Shown here piece after piece: positions 1 through 6,060 of a stretch of DNA of 6,828 bases. Below the pieces are notes generated by a model. It was not told the origin of the DNA, searched no databases, and saw nothing but the letters and a program-made list of their open reading frames with translations. The first letter of the stretch is position 1. Each line of letters starts with the position of its first letter. A program made the position numbers and the translations under genes. Origin of the DNA: Pseudomonadota bacterium (GTDB lineage: Bacteria > Pseudomonadota > Gammaproteobacteria > Xanthomonadales > Xanthomonadaceae); contig JANXZP010000019.1 in assembly GCA_025355485.1 (NCBI GenBank), forward strand, positions 1 to 6,828, given 5' to 3'.

Positions 1-2
1 GC

Positions 3-1454
3 GGAACGCATCGGCACGATAGCGTATCCCTGACCCATGCCGCCAAGTCCTGGTTCAAGCGCCTGGACGCCGCCGGCAGCGACAATTTCCATGGTCGCTG
101 GTCGCGCGAGCACTGGATGCTCGCCAGCATGTTCGCCACGATCGGCGCCCTGGTCGTCGCGATCGTTCCAGGCTTCACCAATGCCATGCGCACTCCGGCT
201 GTCGCGCGCACCACCTTTGCGTTGTCGCTGCCGGCACTTCCCAAAGCCGCGTCCGATACGCCAATCGATAACTGGCAAATCGTGCGCGTGCACAAAGGAC
301 AGACCCTGGCTTCGTTGTTCGCCGAACTGGACCTGCCCGCCAACGACATGCAGCGCGTCCTCGCGCAGCCTGGCGCGAAGCAACCGCTTGCACACCTTCA
401 CGACGGCGATGAACTCGCCTTCAACATGCCGGCGCGCGGCACATTGCGCGGGCTGCGTTTCGACAAGGACGATTCCACCCGGGTCGTACTGCGCATCGAC
501 GATTCCACCATCAACAGCACCCAGATCAAGCGTCCGCTGGAAACCCGCCTGGAATCCACCAGCGGGGTGATCCAGGGCTCGCTGTTCAGTTCGGGCGCGC
601 ATGCCGGACTGAGCGATACCGCCATCATGCAGATGGCCAAGATTTTTTCTTACGACATCGACATGGCGCAGGACCTGCAACCCGGCGACAGCTTCCAGGT
701 CGTGTACGAAGACTACTGGCGCGACGGCCAGCGCGTGCGCACGGGCGACATCATTGCTGCCAGCTTCGACAACAACGGCAAGCGTTACTTCGCTTATCTC
801 TACACCCATCCAAATGGCAAGACCGAATTCGTCGATGCCGACGGCCGGCCGCTGAAGAAAAGTTTCATGCGCACGCCGGTCGAGTTCTCCCGGATTTCCT
901 CGGGCTTCACCCTGGCCGGCCGCATGCATCCGATCCTCGGCTACATGCGCAAGCACACCGGCGTGGATTACGCCGCACCGACCGGCACGCCGATCGTCGC
1001 GGCCGGCGATGCGAAGGTGCAGTTCGAGGGTTGGAAGAACGGCTACGGCAACTGCATCATCCTCGACCACGGACGCGGTTACACCACCCTGTACGGCCAC
1101 ATGTCGCGATTCGGAAAGTACCGCGTCGGCGCGCGCGTGGGCCAAGGCACCACGATCGGCTACGTCGGCATGACCGGCATGGCCACCGGCCCGCACCTGC
1201 ATTACGAATTCCGCATCAATGGCGAGTACCGCAATCCGTTGTCGGTGACCATGCCCAAACCCGAACCGTTGACCGGCATGGCGCTGGCAAGCTTCCACGC
1301 GCAGAACGCGACCGCACTGGCGCAACTCAACCGCATGCAGCTGGTGACCCATGAAGTGCTCGTCGCAAAAGTGCTGGCGCAACCAGCTTCCGTGCGGCGC
1401 GCCATGAAGCGTCAGATGCTGGCTTCGACGCGCAAGCTGCGCGTACGTGGCTGA
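3..1454 (+). CDS. mepM: M23 family murein DD-endopeptidase, MepM/Csd3-like (5' partial)
   Basis: Likely an envelope zinc endopeptidase that cuts peptide crosslinks in peptidoglycan. Numbering is from the ATG at 117. A hydrophobic segment (about residues 1-22) is a signal anchor or signal peptide. A LysM/OapA-like region (about 53-105) and a Csd3-type intermediate domain (about 155-235) follow, then a C-terminal LytM/M23 domain (about 255-380). The zinc and catalytic motifs are intact: H280 and D284 in HTGVD, H360 and H362 in GPHLHYE. The frame is open from base 3 with no stop, no ATG/GTG/TTG before 117 and no Shine-Dalgarno before 117. The upstream residues are basic (KSWFKR, GRWSREHW), as expected of the cytoplasmic N-terminus before an anchor, so the true start probably lies outside the window. 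ATG 117 (445 aa) is the fallback. The 3' end overlaps anmK by 8 bases, suggesting one transcript. The domain order matches E. coli MepM and H. pylori Csd3; exact substrate specificity is inferred. Confidence 0.9.
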   Translation, partial: GTHRHDSVSLTHAAKSWFKRLDAAGSDNFHGRWSREHWMLASMFATIGALVVAIVPGFTNAMRTPAVARTTFALSLPALPKAASDTPIDNWQIVRVHKGQTLASLFAELDLPANDMQRVLAQPGAKQPLAHLHDGDELAFNMPARGTLRGLRFDKDDSTRVVLRIDDSTINSTQIKRPLETRLESTSGVIQGSLFSSGAHAGLSDTAIMQMAKIFSYDIDMAQDLQPGDSFQVVYEDYWRDGQRVRTGDIIAASFDNNGKRYFAYLYTHPNGKTEFVDADGRPLKKSFMRTPVEFSRISSGFTLAGRMHPILGYMRKHTGVDYAAPTGTPIVAAGDAKVQFEGWKNGYGNCIILDHGRGYTTLYGHMSRFGKYRVGARVGQGTTIGYVGMTGMATGPHLHYEFRINGEYRNPLSVTMPKPEPLTGMALASFHAQNATALAQLNRMQLVTHEVLVAKVLAQPASVRRAMKRQMLASTRKLRVRG

Positions 1455-2571
1455 TCGGGCCGCACAAGAGCCGGAGTTCCATCTCGGACTGATCTCGGGA
1501 ACCAGCGCCGACGGCATCGACGCAGCGCTGGTGAGCTTCGAAGAATCGCCGCGATTGATCTGCGGCCACACCTACGCCTATCCAGTTGCGTTGCGTACGC
1601 GCGTGCTTGAACTTTCGCAGCACGACGCGCCGCCGCTGTCGCTCGATGCGATCGGTGCGCTGCATGTGGAAATCGGCTGCGCATTCGCCGATGCAGCACA
1701 AAAGTTGATTGCCGACAGCGGCGCTGATCCCGCGCGCATCCGTGCGATCGGCTCGCACGGCCAGACCCTGCGCCATCGTCCATCCGGCGAATTCCCCTTC
1801 AGCCTGCAATTGGGCGATGCAAGCGTGATCGCCGAACGCACCGGGCTGACCACAGTCGCCGATTTCCGCGCACGCGATGTCGCGGCAGGCGGCCATGGCG
1901 CGCCGCTGATGCCCGCGTTCCACGCAGCATTCCTGCGCGATGCGAACGAAGATCGCGCGGTGCTCAATCTCGGCGGTATCGCGAACTTCACGCTGTTGCC
2001 CCAACACGGCGATGTCCGTGGCTTCGACACCGGCCCGGCGAACGGATTGATGGATGCCTGGGCGCAGCGACACATGGGCAAGGCATTCGATGCGCATGGC
2101 GCGTTAGCGGCGCGCGGTCGCGTCGATGCCGGCCTGCTCGCGCAACTGCTGGCCGATCCATGGTTCGCGCTGCCGCCGCCCAAGAGCACCGGTCGCGACC
2201 AGTTCCATCTCGACTGGCTGCGGGCACGCATCGCCGACGCAACTCCGTCCGCAGAAGACGTGCAGGCGACGGTGTGCGAGCTCACCGCGATCACCGTCGC
2301 CGATGCCTTGCGCGCGACCCAGCCTGCCACCGCACGCGTCCTGGTCTGCGGCGGCGGCGTGCACAACCCCGTGCTGCTTGGGCGGCTCGCGGCGCACCTG
2401 CCGAACGTACACATCGAATCGACGGAAACACACGGACTCGATCCGGACTTCGTCGAAGCGATGGGCTTCGCATGGCTCGCACGCGAGACGCTCGCCGGAC
2501 GCCCCGGCAACCTGCCCGAAGTCACCGGCTCGCGCGGGCCGCGCGTGCTGGGCGCGATTCACGCCGCATGA
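1447..2571 (+). CDS. anmK: anhydro-N-acetylmuramic acid kinase
   Basis: Cytoplasmic recycling enzyme. AnmK hydrolyses the 1,6-anhydro ring of anhydroMurNAc and phosphorylates it with ATP, giving MurNAc-6-phosphate for MurQ. The 374-aa length is normal for the family. Visible motifs are the N-terminal phosphate-binding GTSADGID (residues 18-25), LNLGGIANF (about 174-182), FDTGPANGLMDAW with the likely catalytic Asp194, the family signature PPKSTGRDQF (about 246-255) and the ADP-binding CGGGVHNP in the C-terminal lobe. Position 21 is Ala, where E. coli has Met (GTSMDGID). The start is GTG at 1447, inside the last codons of the upstream M23 gene (8-base overlap). It has no clear Shine-Dalgarno, so translation is probably coupled to the upstream gene. 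It is convergent with ampG, whose product imports the anhydro-muropeptides that ultimately supply this enzyme. The protein looks complete. Confidence 0.96.
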   Translation: MADRAAQEPEFHLGLISGTSADGIDAALVSFEESPRLICGHTYAYPVALRTRVLELSQHDAPPLSLDAIGALHVEIGCAFADAAQKLIADSGADPARIRAIGSHGQTLRHRPSGEFPFSLQLGDASVIAERTGLTTVADFRARDVAAGGHGAPLMPAFHAAFLRDANEDRAVLNLGGIANFTLLPQHGDVRGFDTGPANGLMDAWAQRHMGKAFDAHGALAARGRVDAGLLAQLLADPWFALPPPKSTGRDQFHLDWLRARIADATPSAEDVQATVCELTAITVADALRATQPATARVLVCGGGVHNPVLLGRLAAHLPNVHIESTETHGLDPDFVEAMGFAWLARETLAGRPGNLPEVTGSRGPRVLGAIHAA

Positions 2572-2597
2572 TGCAATTCGAACGTATCGCGCGTCGA

Positions 2598-3962
2598 CTA
2601 TGAACTGTCCTGCTCCTGCCGATCGATATGCACTGGTTTACGAATCGCCAGTACCACGCAGAGCAGGAACGCAGGAATACCCAACAGAGCAGTGCCTGTG
2701 AAGAAGAGCGAATAGGCGTCCATCAAACCGTGGCTAGCCGTGAGCTTTTCAACCACGACACCCGAGAACCCTTTGAGCAGCTTGCCGGGCAACGCGTAAA
2801 ACGAACTCAACAACGCGTACTGCGTCGCGGTATATCCCACATTCGTCAGGCTCGACATGTAGCCGATCAGGGCGACGCCTGCAAAGCCTTGAGAGAAGTT
2901 GTCGATCACCATCGTTGCTGCGAAGACAGTCGGATCGGTTCCATGATGGGCAAGATAAGCAAAGGCGAGAATCGATCCAGGGCCGATGATGCCACCCACG
3001 AGCAAGGCGGCCCTGACACCGAACCGCATGGCGAACAATCCGGCCGCTGCAATGCCTCCGAGCGTAGCGAACAGACCGAAAGAACTGCGCACGACCCCGA
3101 CCGTTTCCTTCGCGATATGCAGGTCGGCATAGAACGGATTGGCCATCGGCCCCATCACGAAATCCGGCATCCGGTACAGGCTGATTGCGACGAGCATCAG
3201 CAATGCCCAACTGCCATGCTGTTTGAAAAAAGCAATGAAAGGTCCCGCGACCGCGTCGAACAGACCTTGCAATGTCCGCAACGATGCGTGCGGCGTCGCG
3301 CTGTCGCGCATCGCGGCCAGTGGCTCGCGTGCGAGCAAGGTCGCTGCGAGTCCGACACCCATCATCACCGCCATCCATCCATACGACAGCGACCAGCCGA
3401 CCTTCGCCGCCACGATCAGGATCAGCGCATCAGTCACCAGTAATGCGCCGCGATACCCAAGCTGGTATGCGGACGTGAGCAGTGCGAGCTCGCCGTTTTT
3501 TTCGGCGCTTTCGATGCGCCATGCATCGACCACGATGTCCTGCGTCGCTGACGCGAACGCAGCGACCAGCGCGAGCGCCGCAAAAGCAAAGAGCCCGCCT
3601 TTCGGAGTCAGGATGGCCATTCCGCCGAGGCCAGCGGCGATGATCAGTTGCGCAAGCATCATCCAGCCGCGTCGATGGCCGAGCCATCGACCCAAGAAGG
3701 GCACGTCGGCCTTGTCGATGATGGGTGCCCACAGGAATTTCAACGAATAGGCAATTCCGACCCACGACAGGAAGCCGATCGCCGACAACTCGACGCCTTC
3801 CTCGCGCGCCCAGTAGCCCATGGTGTTGCCGACCAGCATGAATGGCAGGCCCGAGGCGAAGCCGAGCATCAACATCACCCCAACCTTCTGCTGCGTGATC
3901 GAGCGCAGGACATCGCGCCAACCCGGACGCCGTGGTTTGGGTGCGGCAATCGCCGCGCTCAT
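2598..3962 (-). CDS. ampG: AmpG-family muropeptide permease (MFS)
   Basis: Inner-membrane major facilitator protein. AmpG imports GlcNAc-anhydroMurNAc peptides from periplasmic peptidoglycan turnover and thereby feeds recycling and, where present, AmpR/AmpC signalling. The 454-aa protein is strongly hydrophobic with many membrane segments. It carries AmpG-type motifs: LGFASGLPFMLVG (33-45), SLKFLWAPIIDK (73-84), GHRRGW (95-100), ATQDIVVDAWR (139-149) and NFSQGFAGVALIGYMSSL (355-372). ATG 3962 is chosen because it overlaps the xthA stop as ATGA (3962-3959) and leads into a short basic N-tail (PKPRRPGWR). The 53-residue extension possible up to 4121 lies wholly inside xthA and is rich in Arg, so it is rejected. 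There is no strong Shine-Dalgarno, consistent with coupling to xthA. GC is about 57-60% over its 3' half, a little below its neighbours. An A7 run at residues 154-156 forms a slippery heptamer. E. coli AmpG is longer (491 aa), so the topology may differ. Confidence 0.92.
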   Translation of the reverse strand: MSAAIAAPKPRRPGWRDVLRSITQQKVGVMLMLGFASGLPFMLVGNTMGYWAREEGVELSAIGFLSWVGIAYSLKFLWAPIIDKADVPFLGRWLGHRRGWMMLAQLIIAAGLGGMAILTPKGGLFAFAALALVAAFASATQDIVVDAWRIESAEKNGELALLTSAYQLGYRGALLVTDALILIVAAKVGWSLSYGWMAVMMGVGLAATLLAREPLAAMRDSATPHASLRTLQGLFDAVAGPFIAFFKQHGSWALLMLVAISLYRMPDFVMGPMANPFYADLHIAKETVGVVRSSFGLFATLGGIAAAGLFAMRFGVRAALLVGGIIGPGSILAFAYLAHHGTDPTVFAATMVIDNFSQGFAGVALIGYMSSLTNVGYTATQYALLSSFYALPGKLLKGFSGVVVEKLTASHGLMDAYSLFFTGTALLGIPAFLLCVVLAIRKPVHIDRQEQDSS

Positions 3963-4759
3963 GCCGCGTAATCCACGACGTACGGCGCGTGATCGGAAAA
4001 CCGCGGCGTCGGATGGATCACGCAACTTTTCAGCTTCGTGCGCAACGACGGCGTGGCGAACTGGTAGTCGATCCGCCAGCCGACATCGTTCGCACGCGCG
4101 CCGCCGCGCTGCGACCACCACGTGTATTCGACCGCATCGGGTTTGAGTACGCGAAACGTATCGACCCAGCCGTGCTTAGGCGCGGGCGTATCGTCGCCAT
4201 GCGCATCGGCGATCATGCCGTTGAGCCACGCGCGCTCGGCCGGCAGGCAACCGGAATTCTTCTGGTTCGACGCCCAGTTCTTGATGTCGTTCTTCGAGCG
4301 CACGATGTTCCAGTCGCCGCACAGCACGTAGTCGCGACCGCTGGCGAGCCAGCCATCAAGGATCGGCTTCAGCCACTCCATCGCCTTGAACTTGAACTGC
4401 TGGCGCACGTCGCCCGAAGTGCCGGATGGAATGTAGAACGACACCACGCTGAGCTTGCCGAAGCGTGCCTCGATGTAGCGGCCTTCCTCGTCGAACGCAT
4501 CCCAGCCCAGCGCAGTGCGCACTTCGTCCGGTTCGCGTTTCGAGTAGATCGCCACGCCGCTATAGCCCTTCTTCGTGGTCGCATCGCGGAAGAACGCGCG
4601 ATAGCCGTCGGGCCGAAAATCCGGCGCTACCAGCTGGTGTTCTTGCGCCTTGGTTTCCTGCACGCACAGGACATCCGCTTTCTGCGCGGCGAACCAGTCG
4701 AAGAAGCCCTTGCTCGCAGCCGAGCGCAGACCATTGGCGTTGAAACTGATGATGCGCAT
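3959..4759 (-). CDS. xthA: exodeoxyribonuclease III (AP endonuclease, EEP family)
   Basis: Cytoplasmic DNA repair enzyme. Family members cut 5' to abasic sites and act as a Mg-dependent 3'-5' exonuclease and 3'-phosphatase in base excision repair. The 266 aa match the usual size. The active-site set is complete: Asn7 in ISFNANGLR, Glu35 in VQETKAQ, Asp149 and Asn151 in CGDWNIV, Asp231 in WRIDYQF, and Asp256 and His257 in SDHAPYV. ATG 4759 is chosen because the family begins MRIISFNANG. The 49-residue upstream extension to 4906 is arginine/proline-rich, crosses the divergent intergenic region and has no homologous look. The TGA stop overlaps the ampG start by four bases, so the two genes are likely co-transcribed. 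A -10-like TATGAT sits 28-34 bases upstream. The non-catalytic paralogue Crc is an alternative, but all catalytic residues here argue for a real nuclease. Confidence 0.95.
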   Translation of the reverse strand: MRIISFNANGLRSAASKGFFDWFAAQKADVLCVQETKAQEHQLVAPDFRPDGYRAFFRDATTKKGYSGVAIYSKREPDEVRTALGWDAFDEEGRYIEARFGKLSVVSFYIPSGTSGDVRQQFKFKAMEWLKPILDGWLASGRDYVLCGDWNIVRSKNDIKNWASNQKNSGCLPAERAWLNGMIADAHGDDTPAPKHGWVDTFRVLKPDAVEYTWWSQRGGARANDVGWRIDYQFATPSLRTKLKSCVIHPTPRFSDHAPYVVDYAA

Positions 4760-4787
4760 GGACGCATGGCCGGATGGTGGTCGCGCA

Positions 4788-4793
4788 ATCATA
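4788..4793 (-). promoter_or_regulatory. Candidate -10 element for xthA-ampG
   Basis: On the minus strand 4793-4788 reads TATGAT, one mismatch from the sigma-70 -10 consensus. It would give a leader of roughly 20 bases before the xthA ATG. At 17-base spacing the -35 position reads CCCGCA, which does not resemble TTGACA, and there is no extended -10 TG. It is therefore only a candidate, possibly needing an activator. Confidence 0.3.
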
Positions 4794-4804
4794 CGGGCTC
4801 GGAC

Positions 4805-4820
4805 GCGGCCTGCGGGCCGC
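4805..4820. repeat. Perfect 6-bp inverted repeat in the divergent intergenic region
   Basis: GCGGCC (4805-4810) and GGCCGC (4815-4820) are perfect reverse complements around a TGCG loop. The element lies between the divergent xthA and cphB genes, upstream of the candidate xthA -10. It could be an operator half-site pair or an RNA hairpin in a leader. Such short GC palindromes also occur by chance in a 65% GC genome. No T-run follows on either strand, so it is not a typical terminator. Confidence 0.35.
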
Positions 4821-4893
4821 AAGGCCGGAGTGTGCTGCCCGGCTCGTGGCCCGATGCTGCGACGTGGTAGTTTCGCGGTTTCGGATAACGAGC

Positions 4894-4898
4894 AGGAA
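4894..4898 (+). promoter_or_regulatory. Ribosome binding site of cphB
   Basis: AGGAA lies 7 bases before ATG 4906. It decides the cphB start: the same frame stays open upstream to an ATG at 4774, but that start has no comparable site and its extension does not look like a cyanophycinase. Confidence 0.7.
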
Positions 4899-4905
4899 CC
4901 ACTCA

Positions 4906-5751
4906 ATGCCCAGCAGGATTCCCGACGGCGGCCAGCGCGGCTGGATCGTTCCGATCGGAGGCGCTGAAGACAAGGAAAGCCGGCGGCGCATCCTCAGTCG
5001 TTTCGTGCAGCTGTGCGGCGGACGCGACGCCGACATCGTCGTGATCCCGACCGCGAGCCGCAAACCCGACACCGGCAGCCGCTACGAGGCGCTGTTCGAC
5101 CAGCTCGATGCCGGCCGTGCGACCTCGATCGATTTCGCGGTGCGCGAGGATGGCCAGCGCGACGACTACCTGCGCCGGATCGAGGACGCGAGCGGCGTGT
5201 TCTTCACCGGCGGCAACCAGCTGCGGATCTCGACGATCCTCGGTGGCACGCCAGCGGCGAAACTGATCCGCAGCCGCAACGCGCATGGCATGCACGTCGC
5301 CGGTACCAGCGCGGGCGCCAGCGTGCTGAGCGAGCACATGATCGCGTTCGGCAAGGAAGGCTCGTCGCCGCGCGCGGGCAGCGTACGACTCGCGCCGGGG
5401 CTCGGTCTTACGAATCGTTTCATCATCGACCAGCATTTCCGCCAGCGTGACCGGCTCGGCCGCCTCGTCGCCGCACTCGCCTACAACCCGTTCGCGATCG
5501 GCATCGGACTGGATGAGGACACCGCCGCGTTCATCAATCCGGACAACGTGCTCGAGGTCGAAGGCAGCGGCGCAGTGACCGTGGTGGATGCCGACGGGCT
5601 GGAGTTTTCGTCGATGGCCGAAGTCAGCCTGAGCCAGCCGGTGTGCCTGCTCGGGCTGAGGGTGCATATTCTTGTGCAAGGTGCGACATTCAATCTGCAC
5701 ACGCGCAAGGCATCGGCAGGGACGCTGGCAAGCGATAGAGCCAAGGGTTAA
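4906..5751 (+). CDS. cphB: cyanophycinase (peptidase S51 family)
   Basis: Serine exopeptidase that degrades cyanophycin, an Arg-decorated poly-Asp reserve polymer, to beta-Asp-Arg dipeptides. The 281 aa are typical of intracellular CphB, and no signal peptide is visible, so the enzyme is presumably cytoplasmic, unlike secreted CphE. Visible motifs are IVPIGGAEDK near the N-terminus (14-23), IVVIPTASRKPDTGSRY (about 46-62), FFTGGNQLR (99-107), the nucleophile elbow GTSAGAS with Ser135, and FIIDQHFRQRDRLGRL with His177. Ser135 and His177 sit three residues after the catalytic Ser132 and His174 I recall for Synechocystis CphB. The start ATG is backed by AGGAA seven bases upstream. It is followed after three bases by a small gene and then by cphA on the same strand, so a cyanophycin operon is likely. 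The dipeptidase that would finish degradation (an isoaspartyl dipeptidase) is not in the window. Confidence 0.95.
   Translation: MPSRIPDGGQRGWIVPIGGAEDKESRRRILSRFVQLCGGRDADIVVIPTASRKPDTGSRYEALFDQLDAGRATSIDFAVREDGQRDDYLRRIEDASGVFFTGGNQLRISTILGGTPAAKLIRSRNAHGMHVAGTSAGASVLSEHMIAFGKEGSSPRAGSVRLAPGLGLTNRFIIDQHFRQRDRLGRLVAALAYNPFAIGIGLDEDTAAFINPDNVLEVEGSGAVTVVDADGLEFSSMAEVSLSQPVCLLGLRVHILVQGATFNLHTRKASAGTLASDRAKG
5743..5747 (+). promoter_or_regulatory. Ribosome binding site of the small gene at 5755
   Basis: AAGGG lies 7 bases before ATG 5755, within the last codons of cphB. Its spacing is good and it supports real, coupled translation of the small gene. Confidence 0.55.
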
Positions 5752-5754
5752 AAG

Positions 5755-6000
5755 ATGAAGGCGTACGGGGTTCCTGCAGCAGCAGATGACGAAACCAACC
5801 ATAGCGTCTCGTTATCGAGCGTGTCGTTGTCGGTAACACCAGAGGCAATGGAACAGTTCGCCAAATTCATCGCCTTTGCGGCATCCGAGATGAAACGCTT
5901 GGGGACTAACTACGATCACGTGCATTTCATGGATTTTTGCAAGACGACTTGGGATGGGACTTGGCCCGACATCCAGATCACAAAGGTTTACGGTCTCTGA
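5755..6000 (+). CDS. small hypothetical protein, possibly Imm32-like
   Basis: I do not firmly recognise this 81-aa product. It has a variable N-tail with a Ser/Val stretch (about 18-26, SVSLSSVSLSV) that could be a beta strand. An amphipathic helix follows (about 28-48, PEAMEQFAKF to SEMKRLG). The C-terminal part contains DHVHFMDF (54-61) and WPDIQI (about 70-75). A strand, a helix of the 'xxLAxF...A..M' kind, then HxH and a closing 'PDIxI' strand resemble small Imm32-type immunity proteins, but this is a memory-based impression. It starts three bases after the cphB stop with a good AAGGG site, so it is probably translated. GC by hand count over 5761-6000 is about 52%, well below the roughly 65% of its neighbours, which suggests recent acquisition. 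No toxin gene is next to it. A role in cyanophycin metabolism cannot be excluded. Confidence 0.65.
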   Translation: MKAYGVPAAADDETNHSVSLSSVSLSVTPEAMEQFAKFIAFAASEMKRLGTNYDHVHFMDFCKTTWDGTWPDIQITKVYGL

Positions 6001-6038
6001 TCATCAATCCAAGTCGATGTCGTGTTGTAACTTGACGC

Positions 6039-6050
6039 AACTCTGGAGTT
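6039..6050. repeat. Short dyad upstream of cphA
   Basis: AACTC (6039-6043) and GAGTT (6046-6050) are perfect inverted halves around TG, immediately before the cphA ribosome binding site. It could be an operator half-site pair or a chance palindrome. The rest of the 60-base gap (6001-6060) shows a TTGACG at 6032-6037 but no fitting -10 element. Confidence 0.25.
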
Positions 6051-6056
6051 AGGGGG
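6051..6056 (+). promoter_or_regulatory. Ribosome binding site of cphA
   Basis: AGGGGG lies four bases before ATG 6061, a purine-rich site at slightly short spacing. It supports this start together with the family-typical N-terminus MRILDRSIYQGPSLYA. Confidence 0.6.
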
Positions 6057-6060
6057 AAAC

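Noticed and set aside
37..570. ATG-started ORF at the window start in another frame
   Set aside because: Pro/Ser/Arg/Cys-rich translation. The M23 frame is open through the same region and continues into recognisable domains.
1578..2525. Long antisense ORF (315 aa) opposite anmK, and another at 1327-2097
   Set aside because: Their products are low-complexity Ser/Arg/Ala-rich with no recognisable motifs. They are explained by codon bias in the opposite, well-supported anmK and M23 genes.
2572..2597. Terminator between anmK and ampG
   Set aside because: No stem of useful length followed by a T-run is visible on either strand in these 26 bases.
2628..3443. Plus-strand ORF of 271 aa opposite ampG
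   Set aside because: Highly charged His/Arg/Gln-rich translation with no family features. ampG on the other strand has clear membrane segments and AmpG motifs.
3963..4121. 53-residue N-terminal extension of ampG
   Set aside because: It lies inside xthA, is arginine-rich and lacks family features. The ATGA-coupled start at 3962 is better.
3959..4759. Crc (catabolite repression control protein) rather than exonuclease III
   Set aside because: Crc belongs to the same fold but lacks nuclease activity. Here the Asn7, Glu35, Asp149/Asn151, Asp231 and His257 set is complete, so a nuclease is more likely.
4760..4906. N-terminal extensions of xthA (to 4906) and cphB (to 4774)
   Set aside because: Both cross the divergent intergenic region with Arg/Pro-rich translations. 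Family N-termini and the cphB ribosome site support the shorter starts.
4903..5802. Minus-strand ORF of 299 aa opposite cphB
   Set aside because: Shadow of cphB, which has intact catalytic motifs and a ribosome binding site.
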